Shown: positions 1 to 6,729, counted from the stretch's first letter. The stretch is DNA of 13,805 nt from Ruminococcus sp. UBA7014 (GCA_002449575.1 DJXC01000093.1:1-13805); one strand, 5' to 3'. Notes: generated from the letters alone by a model not told the origin. Numbers and translations are program-made.

Positions 1-27
1 CTTGCTAATCTTTGATAAAAATAACGA

Positions 28-57
28 CTCCCTGTCAGAAATCGGCAGGGGGTTTTT
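28..57 (+). terminator. Intrinsic terminator of an upstream gene outside the window
   Basis: A GC-rich stem pairs 28-36 with 44-52 (C-T-CCCTGTC against GGCAGGG-G-G, including two G-T wobbles) around a 7-nt loop and is followed by TTTTT at 53-57. It ends transcription arriving from the left just before the copA promoter. The gene it serves is not in the window. Confidence 0.8.
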
Positions 58-60
58 CAT

Positions 61-89
61 TTGACAAATTTTCTTTCCTGTGTTATAAT
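61..89 (+). promoter_or_regulatory. Sigma-A type promoter of copA
   Basis: The -35 box TTGACA at 61-66 and the -10 box TATAAT at 84-89 are both perfect matches, separated by exactly 17 nt. A transcript would start near 96 and leave about 25 nt of leader before the TTG start codon at 121. The strength of the site suggests a repressor is needed. An imperfect palindrome overlaps the -10 box at 80-105 and is a candidate operator. Confidence 0.85.
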
Positions 90-120
90 AAAATTATCTT
101 ATCACAAGGGGGTTTTTACT

Positions 121-2637
121 TTGCAGCAATATGATATCACCGGCATGAGCTGTGCCGCCTGTTCTGCAAGAGTGGAAAAAGCAGTTTCTGCTGTCAAGGG
201 TGTATCTTCCTGCAATGTCAGTCTGCTGACAAATTCTATGGCTGTCGAAGGCACTGCCGCACCGTCTGCCATTATCAGTGCAGTAGAACATGCCGGATAT
301 GGTGCATCTGTCAAAGGGGCAAACTCTGAACCGGATTCGCAGCATCTGGAGAATCAGAAAGAAATCCGCACGCTGCGGAATCGGCTGATTGCTTCCCTTT
401 GTCTGCTGCTTCCGCTGATGTATGTTTCTATGGGGCATATGATGTGGAATTTTCCGCTTCCGGCATGGTTTGAAGGCAATCATACTGCAATGGGCTTGCT
501 ACAGCTTTTGCTTTCTGCTATGATTATGATAATCAATCAGAAATTTTTCATTTCCGGAATCAGAGGATTGCTGCATAAAGCCCCGAATATGGATACACTG
601 GTTGCAATGGGTTCGGGGGTTTCCTTCCTGTGGAGTACGGTCATGTTATTCGACATGACAAAAGCTGTTCTGGAAAACAATCCGGAACAGGTCATACAGG
701 ATATGCATGGTTTTTATTTTGAATCAGCCGGCATGATTCTGACACTTATCACAGTCGGAAAACTTCTGGAGGCACGTTCTAAGGGCAAAACAACAGACGC
801 TCTCAAATCCCTGATGCATCTTTCACCGAAAACTGCCGTAATCGAACAGGACGGCAAAGAAATGACTGTTCCCGTTGAGCAGGTGAAAGTCAATACTGTC
901 TTTCTGATTCATCCCGGCGGACAGATTCCTGTTGACGGCATTGTTCTGGAAGGGCAGAGTACAGCAGATGAATCCGCTCTGACAGGCGAAAGCCTTCCTG
1001 TTGACAAGAATCCGGGGGATAACGTTTCCGCCGGAACGCTGAACCAGTCCGGTTTTCTGAAATGTCAGGCGGTGCGTGTCGGAGAAGATACCACACTTTC
1101 GCAAATTATCCGTATGGTCGGAGATGCCGCCGCTACAAAAGCTCCCATTGCACGAATTGCAGATAAAATTTCCGGAATTTTTGTTCCGGCAGTCATGAGT
1201 ATTTCTCTGATAACCCTGTTTCTCTGGCTGATTGCCGGAAAAGAAATCGGCTATGCACTTGCAAGAGCGATTTCCGTCCTGGTGATAAGCTGTCCCTGTG
1301 CGCTGGGTCTGGCAACTCCGGTTTCGATTATGGTGGGAAACGGAGTCGGCGCAAAAAACGGCATTTTATTCAAAACTGCGGTATCTCTCGAAGAAACCGG
1401 AAATATTCAGATTATCGTCCTTGACAAAACCGGAACAGTGACAAGCGGTCAGCCGGAAGTGACAGAAATTCTCCCCGCAGAAGATAACAATCTGCTTCTG
1501 GAAACAGCATACGCACTCGAAAAGAAAAGTGAACATCCTCTCGCTCGTGCAGTTGTCCGCTATGCAGAAGAACATCAGATTCCAGTGCAGGAAATCTCTG
1601 ATTTTCAGGCAGTCACCGGAAACGGTCTGACTGCCGTCCTGAACGGCAGAAAAATCTGTGGCGGAAATCTGAATTTTCTCCGCTCCGGAACGGCAATTTC
1701 TCCGGAATGGATACAGAAAGCCGATACCCTCGCCCGGAACGGCAAAACGCCCTTATATTTTTCTGCTGACGGAACATTGCTGGGAATTGTCGCTGTTGCA
1801 GACAGTATCAAGCCGGATTCTGCCGAAGCTGTCAGAGAACTGGAAGAAATGGGAATTCAGGTTGTCATGCTGACGGGAGATAATGAACACACTGCAAAAG
1901 CAATCGGCGCACAGGCAGGTATCCGGAACGTTATCGCCGAAGTACTTCCGGACGGGAAAGCTGCTGTGATTCAGGAACTGAAAAAGCAGGGAAAAACTGC
2001 TATGGTCGGAGATGGTATCAACGATGCACCAGCCCTGACTTCTGCTGATACGGGAATTGCTATCGGTGCGGGGACAGATGTCGCCATTGATGCCGCTGAT
2101 ATCGTCCTGATGAAAAATTCTCTGAAAGATGCTGCTGCTGCAATCCGCCTGAGCCGCAGAACGCTGAAAAACATTCATGAAAATTTATTCTGGGCATTTT
2201 TATATAATACCATTGGAATTCCGTTAGCTGCCGGGTTATTTATTCCGCTGACGGGCTGGGAATTGCATCCGATGTTTGGTGCGGCTGCAATGAGTCTTTC
2301 CAGTTTCTGTGTTGTGACAAATGCGCTCCGGCTGAATCTTCTGAATATTCACGAAAATCAGCATGATAAAAAATTTAAAAACGCTCTGTCCTCTCTTGAT
2401 ATGCAGAAAATCCCTGTTAAAAAGCCGCTTCCGGATTATATCATGAAAATTGAAGGCATGATGTGTCCGCATTGTGAAGCCACTGTCCGAAAAGTACTGG
2501 AAGCGTTTCCGGAAGTGGATTCTGTCACAGCAAGCCATGCACAGAATCAGGCTGTTATTCATCTGCAATCTGAACTGCTGCATCTGGAAGAAATGAAACA
2601 GGCAGTTGCAGAACAGGGCTATACTGTACCAGACTAA
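121..2637 (+). CDS. copA: Copper-translocating P1B-type ATPase
   Basis: An integral membrane pump that exports Cu(+) from the cytoplasm at the cost of ATP. The start is set at TTG 121, eight bases after AAGGGGG (106-112). The longer frame from 61 would begin inside the -35 box. The product has 838 residues. Visible in order: N-terminal heavy-metal domain with CxxC (C11, C14), hydrophobic helices, actuator TGES (288-291), the CPC metal-transport motif (391-393), phosphorylation motif DKTGT (D435), the HP motif (H472-P473), hinge GDGINDAP (630-637), YN and MSLSS in the last two helices, then a second CxxC domain (C782, C785) at the extreme C terminus. CPC with YN and MxxSS is the established signature of Cu(+) (P1B-1) pumps. 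The C-terminal placement of a second metal-binding domain is less usual; most family members carry these domains at the N terminus. No copper repressor or chaperone gene is adjacent, and the gene appears monocistronic. Confidence 0.95.
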   Translation: MQQYDITGMSCAACSARVEKAVSAVKGVSSCNVSLLTNSMAVEGTAAPSAIISAVEHAGYGASVKGANSEPDSQHLENQKEIRTLRNRLIASLCLLLPLMYVSMGHMMWNFPLPAWFEGNHTAMGLLQLLLSAMIMIINQKFFISGIRGLLHKAPNMDTLVAMGSGVSFLWSTVMLFDMTKAVLENNPEQVIQDMHGFYFESAGMILTLITVGKLLEARSKGKTTDALKSLMHLSPKTAVIEQDGKEMTVPVEQVKVNTVFLIHPGGQIPVDGIVLEGQSTADESALTGESLPVDKNPGDNVSAGTLNQSGFLKCQAVRVGEDTTLSQIIRMVGDAAATKAPIARIADKISGIFVPAVMSISLITLFLWLIAGKEIGYALARAISVLVISCPCALGLATPVSIMVGNGVGAKNGILFKTAVSLEETGNIQIIVLDKTGTVTSGQPEVTEILPAEDNNLLLETAYALEKKSEHPLARAVVRYAEEHQIPVQEISDFQAVTGNGLTAVLNGRKICGGNLNFLRSGTAISPEWIQKADTLARNGKTPLYFSADGTLLGIVAVADSIKPDSAEAVRELEEMGIQVVMLTGDNEHTAKAIGAQAGIRNVIAEVLPDGKAAVIQELKKQGKTAMVGDGINDAPALTSADTGIAIGAGTDVAIDAADIVLMKNSLKDAAAAIRLSRRTLKNIHENLFWAFLYNTIGIPLAAGLFIPLTGWELHPMFGAAAMSLSSFCVVTNALRLNLLNIHENQHDKKFKNALSSLDMQKIPVKKPLPDYIMKIEGMMCPHCEATVRKVLEAFPEVDSVTASHAQNQAVIHLQSELLHLEEMKQAVAEQGYTVPD

Positions 2638-2642
2638 AAAAA

Positions 2643-2676
2643 TCCCTGCTCCGGAAGTCCGGAACAGGGAGATTTT
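2643..2676. terminator. Bidirectional terminator between copA and the spore protein gene
   Basis: The stem TCCCTG (2643-2648) with CAGGGA (2665-2670) continues past one mismatch into TCCGG/CCGGA around an AAGT loop. GATTTTATT follows on the plus strand. An A-run at 2635-2642 supplies the U-tract for minus-strand transcripts. It would end both copA and the convergent spore protein gene. Confidence 0.85.
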
Positions 2677-2700
2677 ATTCAAGAAATGCAGAAGGGTCTG

Positions 2701-2880
2701 TTACTGCATCTTGTAGGAGTCAATCATTTTCTTGACCATCTGTCCGCCGATTTTGCCGGCTTCTCTTGCAGTCAGGTCGCCGTTATCACCGGGCTTGAGG
2801 TCAACACCTACTTCATTAGCGGATTCCATTTTAAAACGTTCCAGAGCTTCTCTGCCCTTCTGAGTCATTTCGCCTCTCAT
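2701..2880 (-). CDS. Alpha/beta-type small acid-soluble spore protein
   Basis: A 59-residue protein starting with MRGEMTQKGREAL. The start ATG (2880) lies 8 nt after AAAGGAG on the minus strand. The core reads FKMESANEVGV, then NGDLTARE, then AGKIGGQMVKKMI. This is the pattern of the SASP alpha/beta family: the EIASE-FGV helix, the LTxRExG turn and the GG-x-MV-KKM helix. These proteins coat spore DNA and protect it from UV and heat, and the GPR protease degrades them at germination. The residue after the expected cleavage-site Glu (E19) is Ser instead of the usual Ile, Phe or Val. Expression would be expected in the forespore under sigma-G. The upstream TATAATA (2941-2947) resembles a -10 element, but no convincing sigma-G -35 was found. 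The gene is monocistronic and convergent with copA. Confidence 0.9.
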   Translation of the reverse strand: MRGEMTQKGREALERFKMESANEVGVDLKPGDNGDLTAREAGKIGGQMVKKMIDSYKMQ

Positions 2881-2917
2881 AGTTCAATCTCCTTTGGTTT
2901 GATTGTATTTGTTGTTT

Positions 2918-2935
2918 GCGGCATTTCCCCGCCGC
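2918..2935 (-). other. Small GC hairpin in the spore protein leader
   Basis: GCGGC (2918-2922) and GCCGC (2931-2935) pair around an 8-nt loop. The hairpin falls between the TATAAT-like box (2942-2947) and the ribosome binding site of the spore protein gene, so it would sit near the 5' end of that mRNA. Possible roles are mRNA stabilisation or translational control; there is no direct evidence for either. Confidence 0.4.
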
Positions 2936-3008
2936 AGTAGTATTATAAGCAATTGCAAAACAAATATCACCGGAAGTTTCTGGAAATTGAAAATTTCAGA
3001 AAATCCAG

Positions 3009-3037
3009 TGGACAAACGAAAAAAAATATGCTATAAT
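3009..3037 (+). promoter_or_regulatory. Promoter of the sugar-phosphate kinase gene
   Basis: TGGACA (3009-3014), a 17-nt spacer and TATAAT (3032-3037), with TG one base upstream of the -10 (extended -10). Transcription would start near 3044. Confidence 0.8.
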
Positions 3038-3070
3038 AAGATTACTATCTCTGAAAGGATTATGATAACT

Positions 3071-3982
3071 ATGATTTATACACTGACATTAAATCCGGCT
3101 CTTGACTATCGTGTCACTGTGCCGGACTACCATACCGGACAAGTCAACCGCTCTCAAAAAGAAAATATTTTTGCCGGCGGAAAGGGCATCAATGTTTCGA
3201 CAGTTCTGCATAACCTCGGAATTGAGACAACAGCCCTCGGCTTTCTTGCCGGGTTTACCGGTGCAGCAGTTTCGCTTCTGATGAAACAGTCTGGTGTACC
3301 GCAGGATTTTATTATGCTTCCTGATGGCAATACCCGGATTAATGTCAAGCTTATCGCACAGGAAGAAACCGAAATCAACGGCAGAGGTGCGGCAATTGAC
3401 CAGAATTCTATAAATCAGCTCTGGCAGAAACTGGATCATATGCAGGAGGGTGATACTCTCGTATTAGCCGGAAGCATTCCGGATTCTCTGCCGGATACGG
3501 TTTACTGTGACATTATGAAAAAATATCAGGAAAAGAATATCCGGTTTGCTGTAGACGCTTCCGGCGATTTGCTGAAAAAAGCAATTGCCTACCGTCCGTT
3601 TCTGATTAAGCCGAATCACCATGAACTTGGTGAATTGTTCGGGGTCAAGCTGCACAGACCGTCTGAAGCTGTCCGCTATGCGCAGAAACTTCAGGAATGG
3701 GGTGCAAGAAATATTCTTGTCTCCATGGCGGAAAAGGGTGCAGTTCTGGTCTGTGAAGACGGTGAAGTCTATCAGCAGGCGGCGTTCCGTGGAAATGTCA
3801 TCAGCTCAACAGGTGCAGGAGATTCCATGCTTGCAGGATTCTTAGCAGCTTATGAAAAATCGCAGAATCCGTTACAGGCATTATATCTTGGCATTTCTGC
3901 CGGCAGTGCAAGTGCATTTTCTGAAAATCTTGCCACAAAAGAGCAGATTGCAGAATTATTTAAAAAACTAATCAAGAACTGA
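3071..3982 (+). CDS. fruK: 1-phosphofructokinase family (PfkB-type) kinase
   Basis: A cytosolic kinase of the PfkB/ribokinase fold that most likely phosphorylates fructose 1-phosphate to fructose 1,6-bisphosphate. Tagatose 6-phosphate kinase (LacC) is the close alternative. The start is chosen at ATG 3071, which gives the canonical MIYTLTLNPALD opening and 303 residues, the usual length. An in-frame ATG at 3062 is only 2 nt from AAAGGA and is unlikely. Visible signatures are GGKGINVS (36-43, PfkB signature 1), AGSIP, IKPNHHEL and STGAGD (signature 2, catalytic base D251). No fructose PTS gene or DeoR-type regulator is adjacent, so the substrate rests on family resemblance only. The last 15 bases overlap the 3' end of the convergent sirtuin gene. 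Confidence 0.88.
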   Translation: MIYTLTLNPALDYRVTVPDYHTGQVNRSQKENIFAGGKGINVSTVLHNLGIETTALGFLAGFTGAAVSLLMKQSGVPQDFIMLPDGNTRINVKLIAQEETEINGRGAAIDQNSINQLWQKLDHMQEGDTLVLAGSIPDSLPDTVYCDIMKKYQEKNIRFAVDASGDLLKKAIAYRPFLIKPNHHELGELFGVKLHRPSEAVRYAQKLQEWGARNILVSMAEKGAVLVCEDGEVYQQAAFRGNVISSTGAGDSMLAGFLAAYEKSQNPLQALYLGISAGSASAFSENLATKEQIAELFKKLIKN

Positions 3983-4705
3983 AAAGACCTCTCCGATTTT
4001 ATCATGAATGCATAATTCTGCCATAGAATCTGCCGGAGTGGCATCACGATTGATAATAATCAGGTGTTTTCCGTGGAAATACCGGATAAATCCGGCTGCC
4101 GGATAGACATTCAGTGATGTGCCGCCAATAATAAGAACATCTGCATTTTTGATAGCATTCACGGCATTTTCGATAATCTGATGATCCAGTCCCTCTTCAT
4201 AAAGCACGACATCCGGCTTGATGATACCGCCGCAGCCGCATTCCGGAACACCGGAAGTCTCCAGAATATATTTTGCATCGAAGAATTTTCCGCATTTCTG
4301 GCAGTAATTCCGGTGAACACTTCCATGCAGTTCATAGACAGTCTTACTCCCGGCAAGCTGATGCAAACCGTCAATATTCTGTGTGATAACAGCCTTGAGA
4401 ATGCCTCTTTGTTCCCATTCAGCAAGTTTTTTATGAGCGGCATTCGGCTTGGCATTCAGGCAGAGCATCTTGTCTCTGTAGAATTCATAAAATTCTGCTG
4501 TATGGCGGACAAAATAGCTGTGGCTGATAATTTCCTCCGGCATAATATTATGATATTTCTGACTGTAAAGCCCGTCCACGCTGCGGAAGTCCGGAATACC
4601 GCTTTCTGTCGAAACACCTGCACCGCCGAAAAATACCATATTTCTGGCTTCTGAGATAATTTCCTGTAACCTGCCGTACAATCTTTCCTGTTCATGACCA
4701 TGCAT
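3968..4705 (-). CDS. cobB: NAD-dependent protein deacylase (sirtuin)
   Basis: A cytosolic Sir2-family enzyme that removes acyl groups from protein lysines, consuming NAD(+) and releasing nicotinamide and O-acyl-ADP-ribose. The start is ATG 4705, 9 nt after a perfect AGGAGG (4715-4720). An in-frame TTG at 4714 abuts the ribosome binding site and is rejected. The 245-residue product is typical for bacterial sirtuins. It shows GAGVSTESGIPDFRS (28-42, NAD binding), TQNIDGLH (108-115), the catalytic histidine in LHGS (H127) and a Cys4 zinc site, CxxC (C135, C138) and CxC (C156, C158). GTSLNVYPA follows. Acyl-chain preference cannot be read from the sequence. It has its own promoter and is convergent with the kinase gene, sharing 15 bp. 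No terminator separates the two. Confidence 0.95.
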   Translation of the reverse strand: MHGHEQERLYGRLQEIISEARNMVFFGGAGVSTESGIPDFRSVDGLYSQKYHNIMPEEIISHSYFVRHTAEFYEFYRDKMLCLNAKPNAAHKKLAEWEQRGILKAVITQNIDGLHQLAGSKTVYELHGSVHRNYCQKCGKFFDAKYILETSGVPECGCGGIIKPDVVLYEEGLDHQIIENAVNAIKNADVLIIGGTSLNVYPAAGFIRYFHGKHLIIINRDATPADSMAELCIHDKIGEVFSVLD

Positions 4706-4737
4706 AAAAACCAACCTCCTGAAAATATAATAATCTT

Positions 4738-4766
4738 ATTATAGCATATTTCTACAAAAAAAGCAA
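4738..4766 (-). promoter_or_regulatory. Promoter of the sirtuin gene
   Basis: On the minus strand, TTGCTT (4761-4766), a 17-nt spacer and TATAAT (4738-4743) preceded by TGC (extended -10). The -35 box lies inside the stem of the thiT terminator. Confidence 0.75.
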
Positions 4767-4797
4767 GCCGTTCTGAAAAAAATTCAGGCGGCTTGCT
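4756..4797 (-). terminator. Intrinsic terminator of thiT
   Basis: A perfect 9-bp stem (4762-4770 with 4789-4797, AGCAAGCCG against CGGCTTGCT) is extended by CTGAA/TTCAG around an A-rich loop. Seven Ts (complement of 4756-4762) follow on the minus strand. It lies a few bases after the thiT stop codon. Confidence 0.92.
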
Positions 4798-4802
4798 CTA
4801 TA

Positions 4803-5363
4803 TCATGCAGTTTTGATTTTTTGCAGTGCGGGAACTCTGCAAAGTGCATATGCACCGGCAATGGTAATCAGCATTTCCGGAAGCAGATAAGAACTGTAAG
4901 CAAGAGAATAAATCCAGACATTACTGAACTGCTCCGGCATAAACACACCGAAGGCAATCCCGCCGGAAATGACATGTGCAATATATTTCAGTGCAATTGC
5001 AACTGCAATCCCTGCACCAATACCCCAGCCTTTCTGATTCCGGAAGATACCGGCAAGCCCAAGCACTGCAAAGCCAAGAATATAGTCAAAAACAAAGCTG
5101 ACTGTCAGTGCGCTGGCAGATAATCCCCAGCTCATCACCTGAGAAAAGCTCATCATGAGCTGTACTCCGGCATAGGCAAGTCCCGTACCAAGTCCCCATT
5201 TTACGCCGTAGATAATTGAAATCATACAGATTGGAAGAAGGCTGCACGGAGTCAGCGCACCGCCCTGCGGCATAGGAATCAGTTTTATCATGCTTAGAAT
5301 TGCCGCTAAAGCAATCATAATACCGCTTGCGGCTAACCGAACAATTTTGTCATGCTGTGACAT
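4803..5363 (-). CDS. thiT: ThiT-family thiamine transporter, ECF S component
   Basis: A membrane substrate-binding subunit that captures thiamine and docks on a shared ECF energising module (EcfA, EcfA', EcfT), none of which is in this window. The start is ATG 5363, 7 nt after AAGGAGGA (5371-5378). It gives 186 residues (MSQHDKIVRL...), the usual ThiT size. The longer frame upstream reads through the riboswitch and is spurious. About six hydrophobic segments are visible. Family features include IKLIPMPQGGALTP (26-39), VKWGLGTGLAYAG, DYILGFAVLGLAGIF (93-107) and KYIAHVISGG (126-135). The upstream TPP riboswitch independently supports thiamine as the substrate. The gene is probably monocistronic, repressed when thiamine pyrophosphate is abundant, and closed by a strong terminator. 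Confidence 0.93.
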   Translation of the reverse strand: MSQHDKIVRLAASGIMIALAAILSMIKLIPMPQGGALTPCSLLPICMISIIYGVKWGLGTGLAYAGVQLMMSFSQVMSWGLSASALTVSFVFDYILGFAVLGLAGIFRNQKGWGIGAGIAVAIALKYIAHVISGGIAFGVFMPEQFSNVWIYSLAYSSYLLPEMLITIAGAYALCRVPALQKIKTA

Positions 5364-5407
5364 AAAAAAATCCTCCTTGATTTGCGAAGTGCAAAGACAA
5401 GGAGGAT
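5364..5407 (-). terminator. Riboswitch expression platform: terminator hairpin carrying the thiT ribosome binding site
   Basis: A perfect 10-bp stem pairs ATCCTCCTTG (complement of 5398-5407) with CAAGGAGGAT (complement of 5370-5379). An inner TTTGC/GCAAA stem (5391-5395 with 5381-5385) is capped by 5 nt. Seven Ts follow directly, then the ATG of thiT. The 3' arm of the stem is the Shine-Dalgarno sequence, so the closed hairpin could both terminate transcription and hide the ribosome binding site. Confidence 0.9.
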
Positions 5408-5437
5408 AGATGCGCCATAAAAGCACAAAAATTCTGA

Positions 5438-5524
5438 TACATTTCCCTACGACAGCATTATCTGTACAGGTTTGAAGGGTCGAAACCGGATTTCCTCTCA
5501 GCCTTTGCAAGCTCCCCTAATATA
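5438..5524 (-). ncRNA. TPP riboswitch aptamer (THI element)
   Basis: On the minus strand the conserved THI-box pieces appear in order: GGGGAGC (5517-5511), GGCTGAGAGG (from 5503), ACCC, ACCTGTACAGATAATGC and GTAGGGA. Flanking bases 5519-5524 and 5438-5443 can pair as P1. The aptamer binds thiamine pyrophosphate and controls the downstream thiT by the terminator/ribosome-binding-site hairpin at 5364-5407. Confidence 0.97.
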
Positions 5525-5540
5525 ATATTTTCCAGATATC

Positions 5541-5569
5541 AGTATAACATATTTTTCCGGATTTGTCAA
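5541..5569 (-). promoter_or_regulatory. Promoter of the TPP riboswitch-thiT unit
   Basis: On the minus strand, TTGACA (5564-5569), a 17-nt spacer and TATACT (5541-5546) with an upstream TGT (extended -10). The predicted start is near 5534, about 10 nt before the aptamer P1. The -35 box contains the TGA stop codon (5566-5568) of the NUDIX gene. Confidence 0.88.
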
Positions 5570-6069
5570 GTATTTTTTTCAAAGACTTTCTTAATGCTGT
5601 CATAATGCAGAAAAATTCCCTGTTTTGCGAATTCTTCAATCTGTGTTTTATCGGCGAGCATATAGCCCTGCATTTCGGCAAGCTGAGGTGTGACCTGATT
5701 TTCATCGAAATCAAGAATGAATTTATAAATATCCACAAAATAGTTATCTCCGGGAGATTCTCTGTGATAGCTGAACTGATAGCCGCCTTCGGCATGAGAG
5801 ACATCAAGACCAGTTTCTTCCCTTACTTCACGGATAACAGCCTGTTCGGAAGTTTCTCCAGCCATGACACCACCGCCGGAAACTTCCCACCATCCGGCAG
5901 CCCAGTGTTTGTCAAGCGCACGCTGTGTGATTAAAAATTTTCCGTCCGGACGGCATATTACACCGAGTACAGTCAGATGATAGTCACCGTCTTTCATGGT
6001 AAAATCATTTCGTTTCATAGTTCTTCCTGTGAGATTTCTGTCCTTGTCATAAATATCCCAGTATTCCAT
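5566..6069 (-). CDS. NUDIX hydrolase
   Basis: A 167-residue cytosolic pyrophosphohydrolase that cleaves a nucleoside-diphosphate-linked substrate in a Mg2+-dependent way. The complete Nudix box GX5EX7REVXEEXGL runs from G66 to L88, with metal-binding glutamates at E84 and E85. The N-terminal part (WDIYDKDRNLTGRTM, then YHLTVLGVIC) resembles the subgroup close to isopentenyl-diphosphate isomerase-like and YfcD-like NUDIX proteins, but the substrate cannot be assigned. The ATG at 6069 follows AGGAGG (6081-6086), which lies inside the end of the lipoprotein gene. Only 6 nt separate the two genes, so they form an operon. No terminator is visible after the stop codon, so transcripts may continue into the TPP riboswitch. 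Confidence 0.9.
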   Translation of the reverse strand: MEYWDIYDKDRNLTGRTMKRNDFTMKDGDYHLTVLGVICRPDGKFLITQRALDKHWAAGWWEVSGGGVMAGETSEQAVIREVREETGLDVSHAEGGYQFSYHRESPGDNYFVDIYKFILDFDENQVTPQLAEMQGYMLADKTQIEEFAKQGIFLHYDSIKKVFEKNT

Positions 6070-6075
6070 ATTTAT

Positions 6076-6729
6076 TTAGTCCTCCTGATTATGCAATAAA
6101 AAATCATCTAAATCATGATTCCGGATAAATGTCTGCTGTAAATACTGCATCGTATCGCCGCTGATGATACAGGAAGCCGCTTCCTGTCCGGTAACTGTCA
6201 GCAGTTCGCCGTTATACTGATAGGAAATGCCGGCATCTGTATAGAGAAAGACCATATTTCCGGCGATAAATATCTGATAATTCTGTTCAGCAACATCATA
6301 CAGCCCGTCAATTGTATCAAACCAGTGCGCTCCGACCGGGGTCAGGGTATGCAGATTTCCGCCGATAGTCAATGTCAGCGTGTCTTCTGTCCGTTCGATA
6401 GCAATATCATCCGGGAAAATTCCGGCATAATTAAGCACGATATAACTATTGTCGTCCCGAAACCAGAGATAGTCTCCGCTGTCCTGATTTTTCCAGATAC
6501 CAGTAACAGCATCCGGGCTGGACGGTTCAGCCGGAAGTGTCTCCGGAAGATTCTGTGTTTCCGGAATGTTCTGCATTTCAGTAACAGCCTGCATTTCCGT
6601 GACGGGCTGGGTTTCTGCGACAGTTGCAGACGTTTCCGGAACAGAAACAAGGGATTCTGTATTCTGACGGGCGCACCCTGTCAGCATCATACAAACTGCG
6701 GTCATAGATAAAATTAATTGATATTTCAT
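6076..6729 (-). CDS. Putative lipoprotein with a hexapeptide-repeat linker, unknown function
   Basis: A 217-residue predicted lipoprotein, not recognised as a named family. A hydrophobic signal peptide ends in the lipobox LTGC (16-19), so C19 would be lipidated and the protein tethered to the outer face of the membrane. Residues 30-75 are rich in Glu, Thr, Pro and Gln, with a roughly six-residue period (PVTEMQ, AVTEMQ, NIPETQ, NLPETL at 42-65), and likely form an extended stalk. Residues 76-190 look beta-rich and start with a GIWKN segment typical of small extracellular lipoprotein domains of unknown role. The ATG at 6729 follows AGGAGG by 6 nt. It is the first gene of an operon with the NUDIX hydrolase, but nothing explains why they are paired. 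Confidence 0.85.
   Translation of the reverse strand: MKYQLILSMTAVCMMLTGCARQNTESLVSVPETSATVAETQPVTEMQAVTEMQNIPETQNLPETLPAEPSSPDAVTGIWKNQDSGDYLWFRDDNSYIVLNYAGIFPDDIAIERTEDTLTLTIGGNLHTLTPVGAHWFDTIDGLYDVAEQNYQIFIAGNMVFLYTDAGISYQYNGELLTVTGQEAASCIISGDTMQYLQQTFIRNHDLDDFLLHNQED

Noticed and set aside
61..120. Upstream extension of copA from TTG at 61
   Set aside because: This start is the -35 box of a perfect promoter and would not be transcribed. TTG 121 has a good ribosome binding site and gives the canonical N terminus.
2686..2940. 84-residue plus-strand frame
   Set aside because: It is antisense to the spore protein gene, which has a recognisable family sequence and a strong ribosome binding site.
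5364..5510. N-terminal extension of the thiamine transporter
   Set aside because: It translates the TPP riboswitch and terminator. The ATG at 5363 follows AAGGAGGA.
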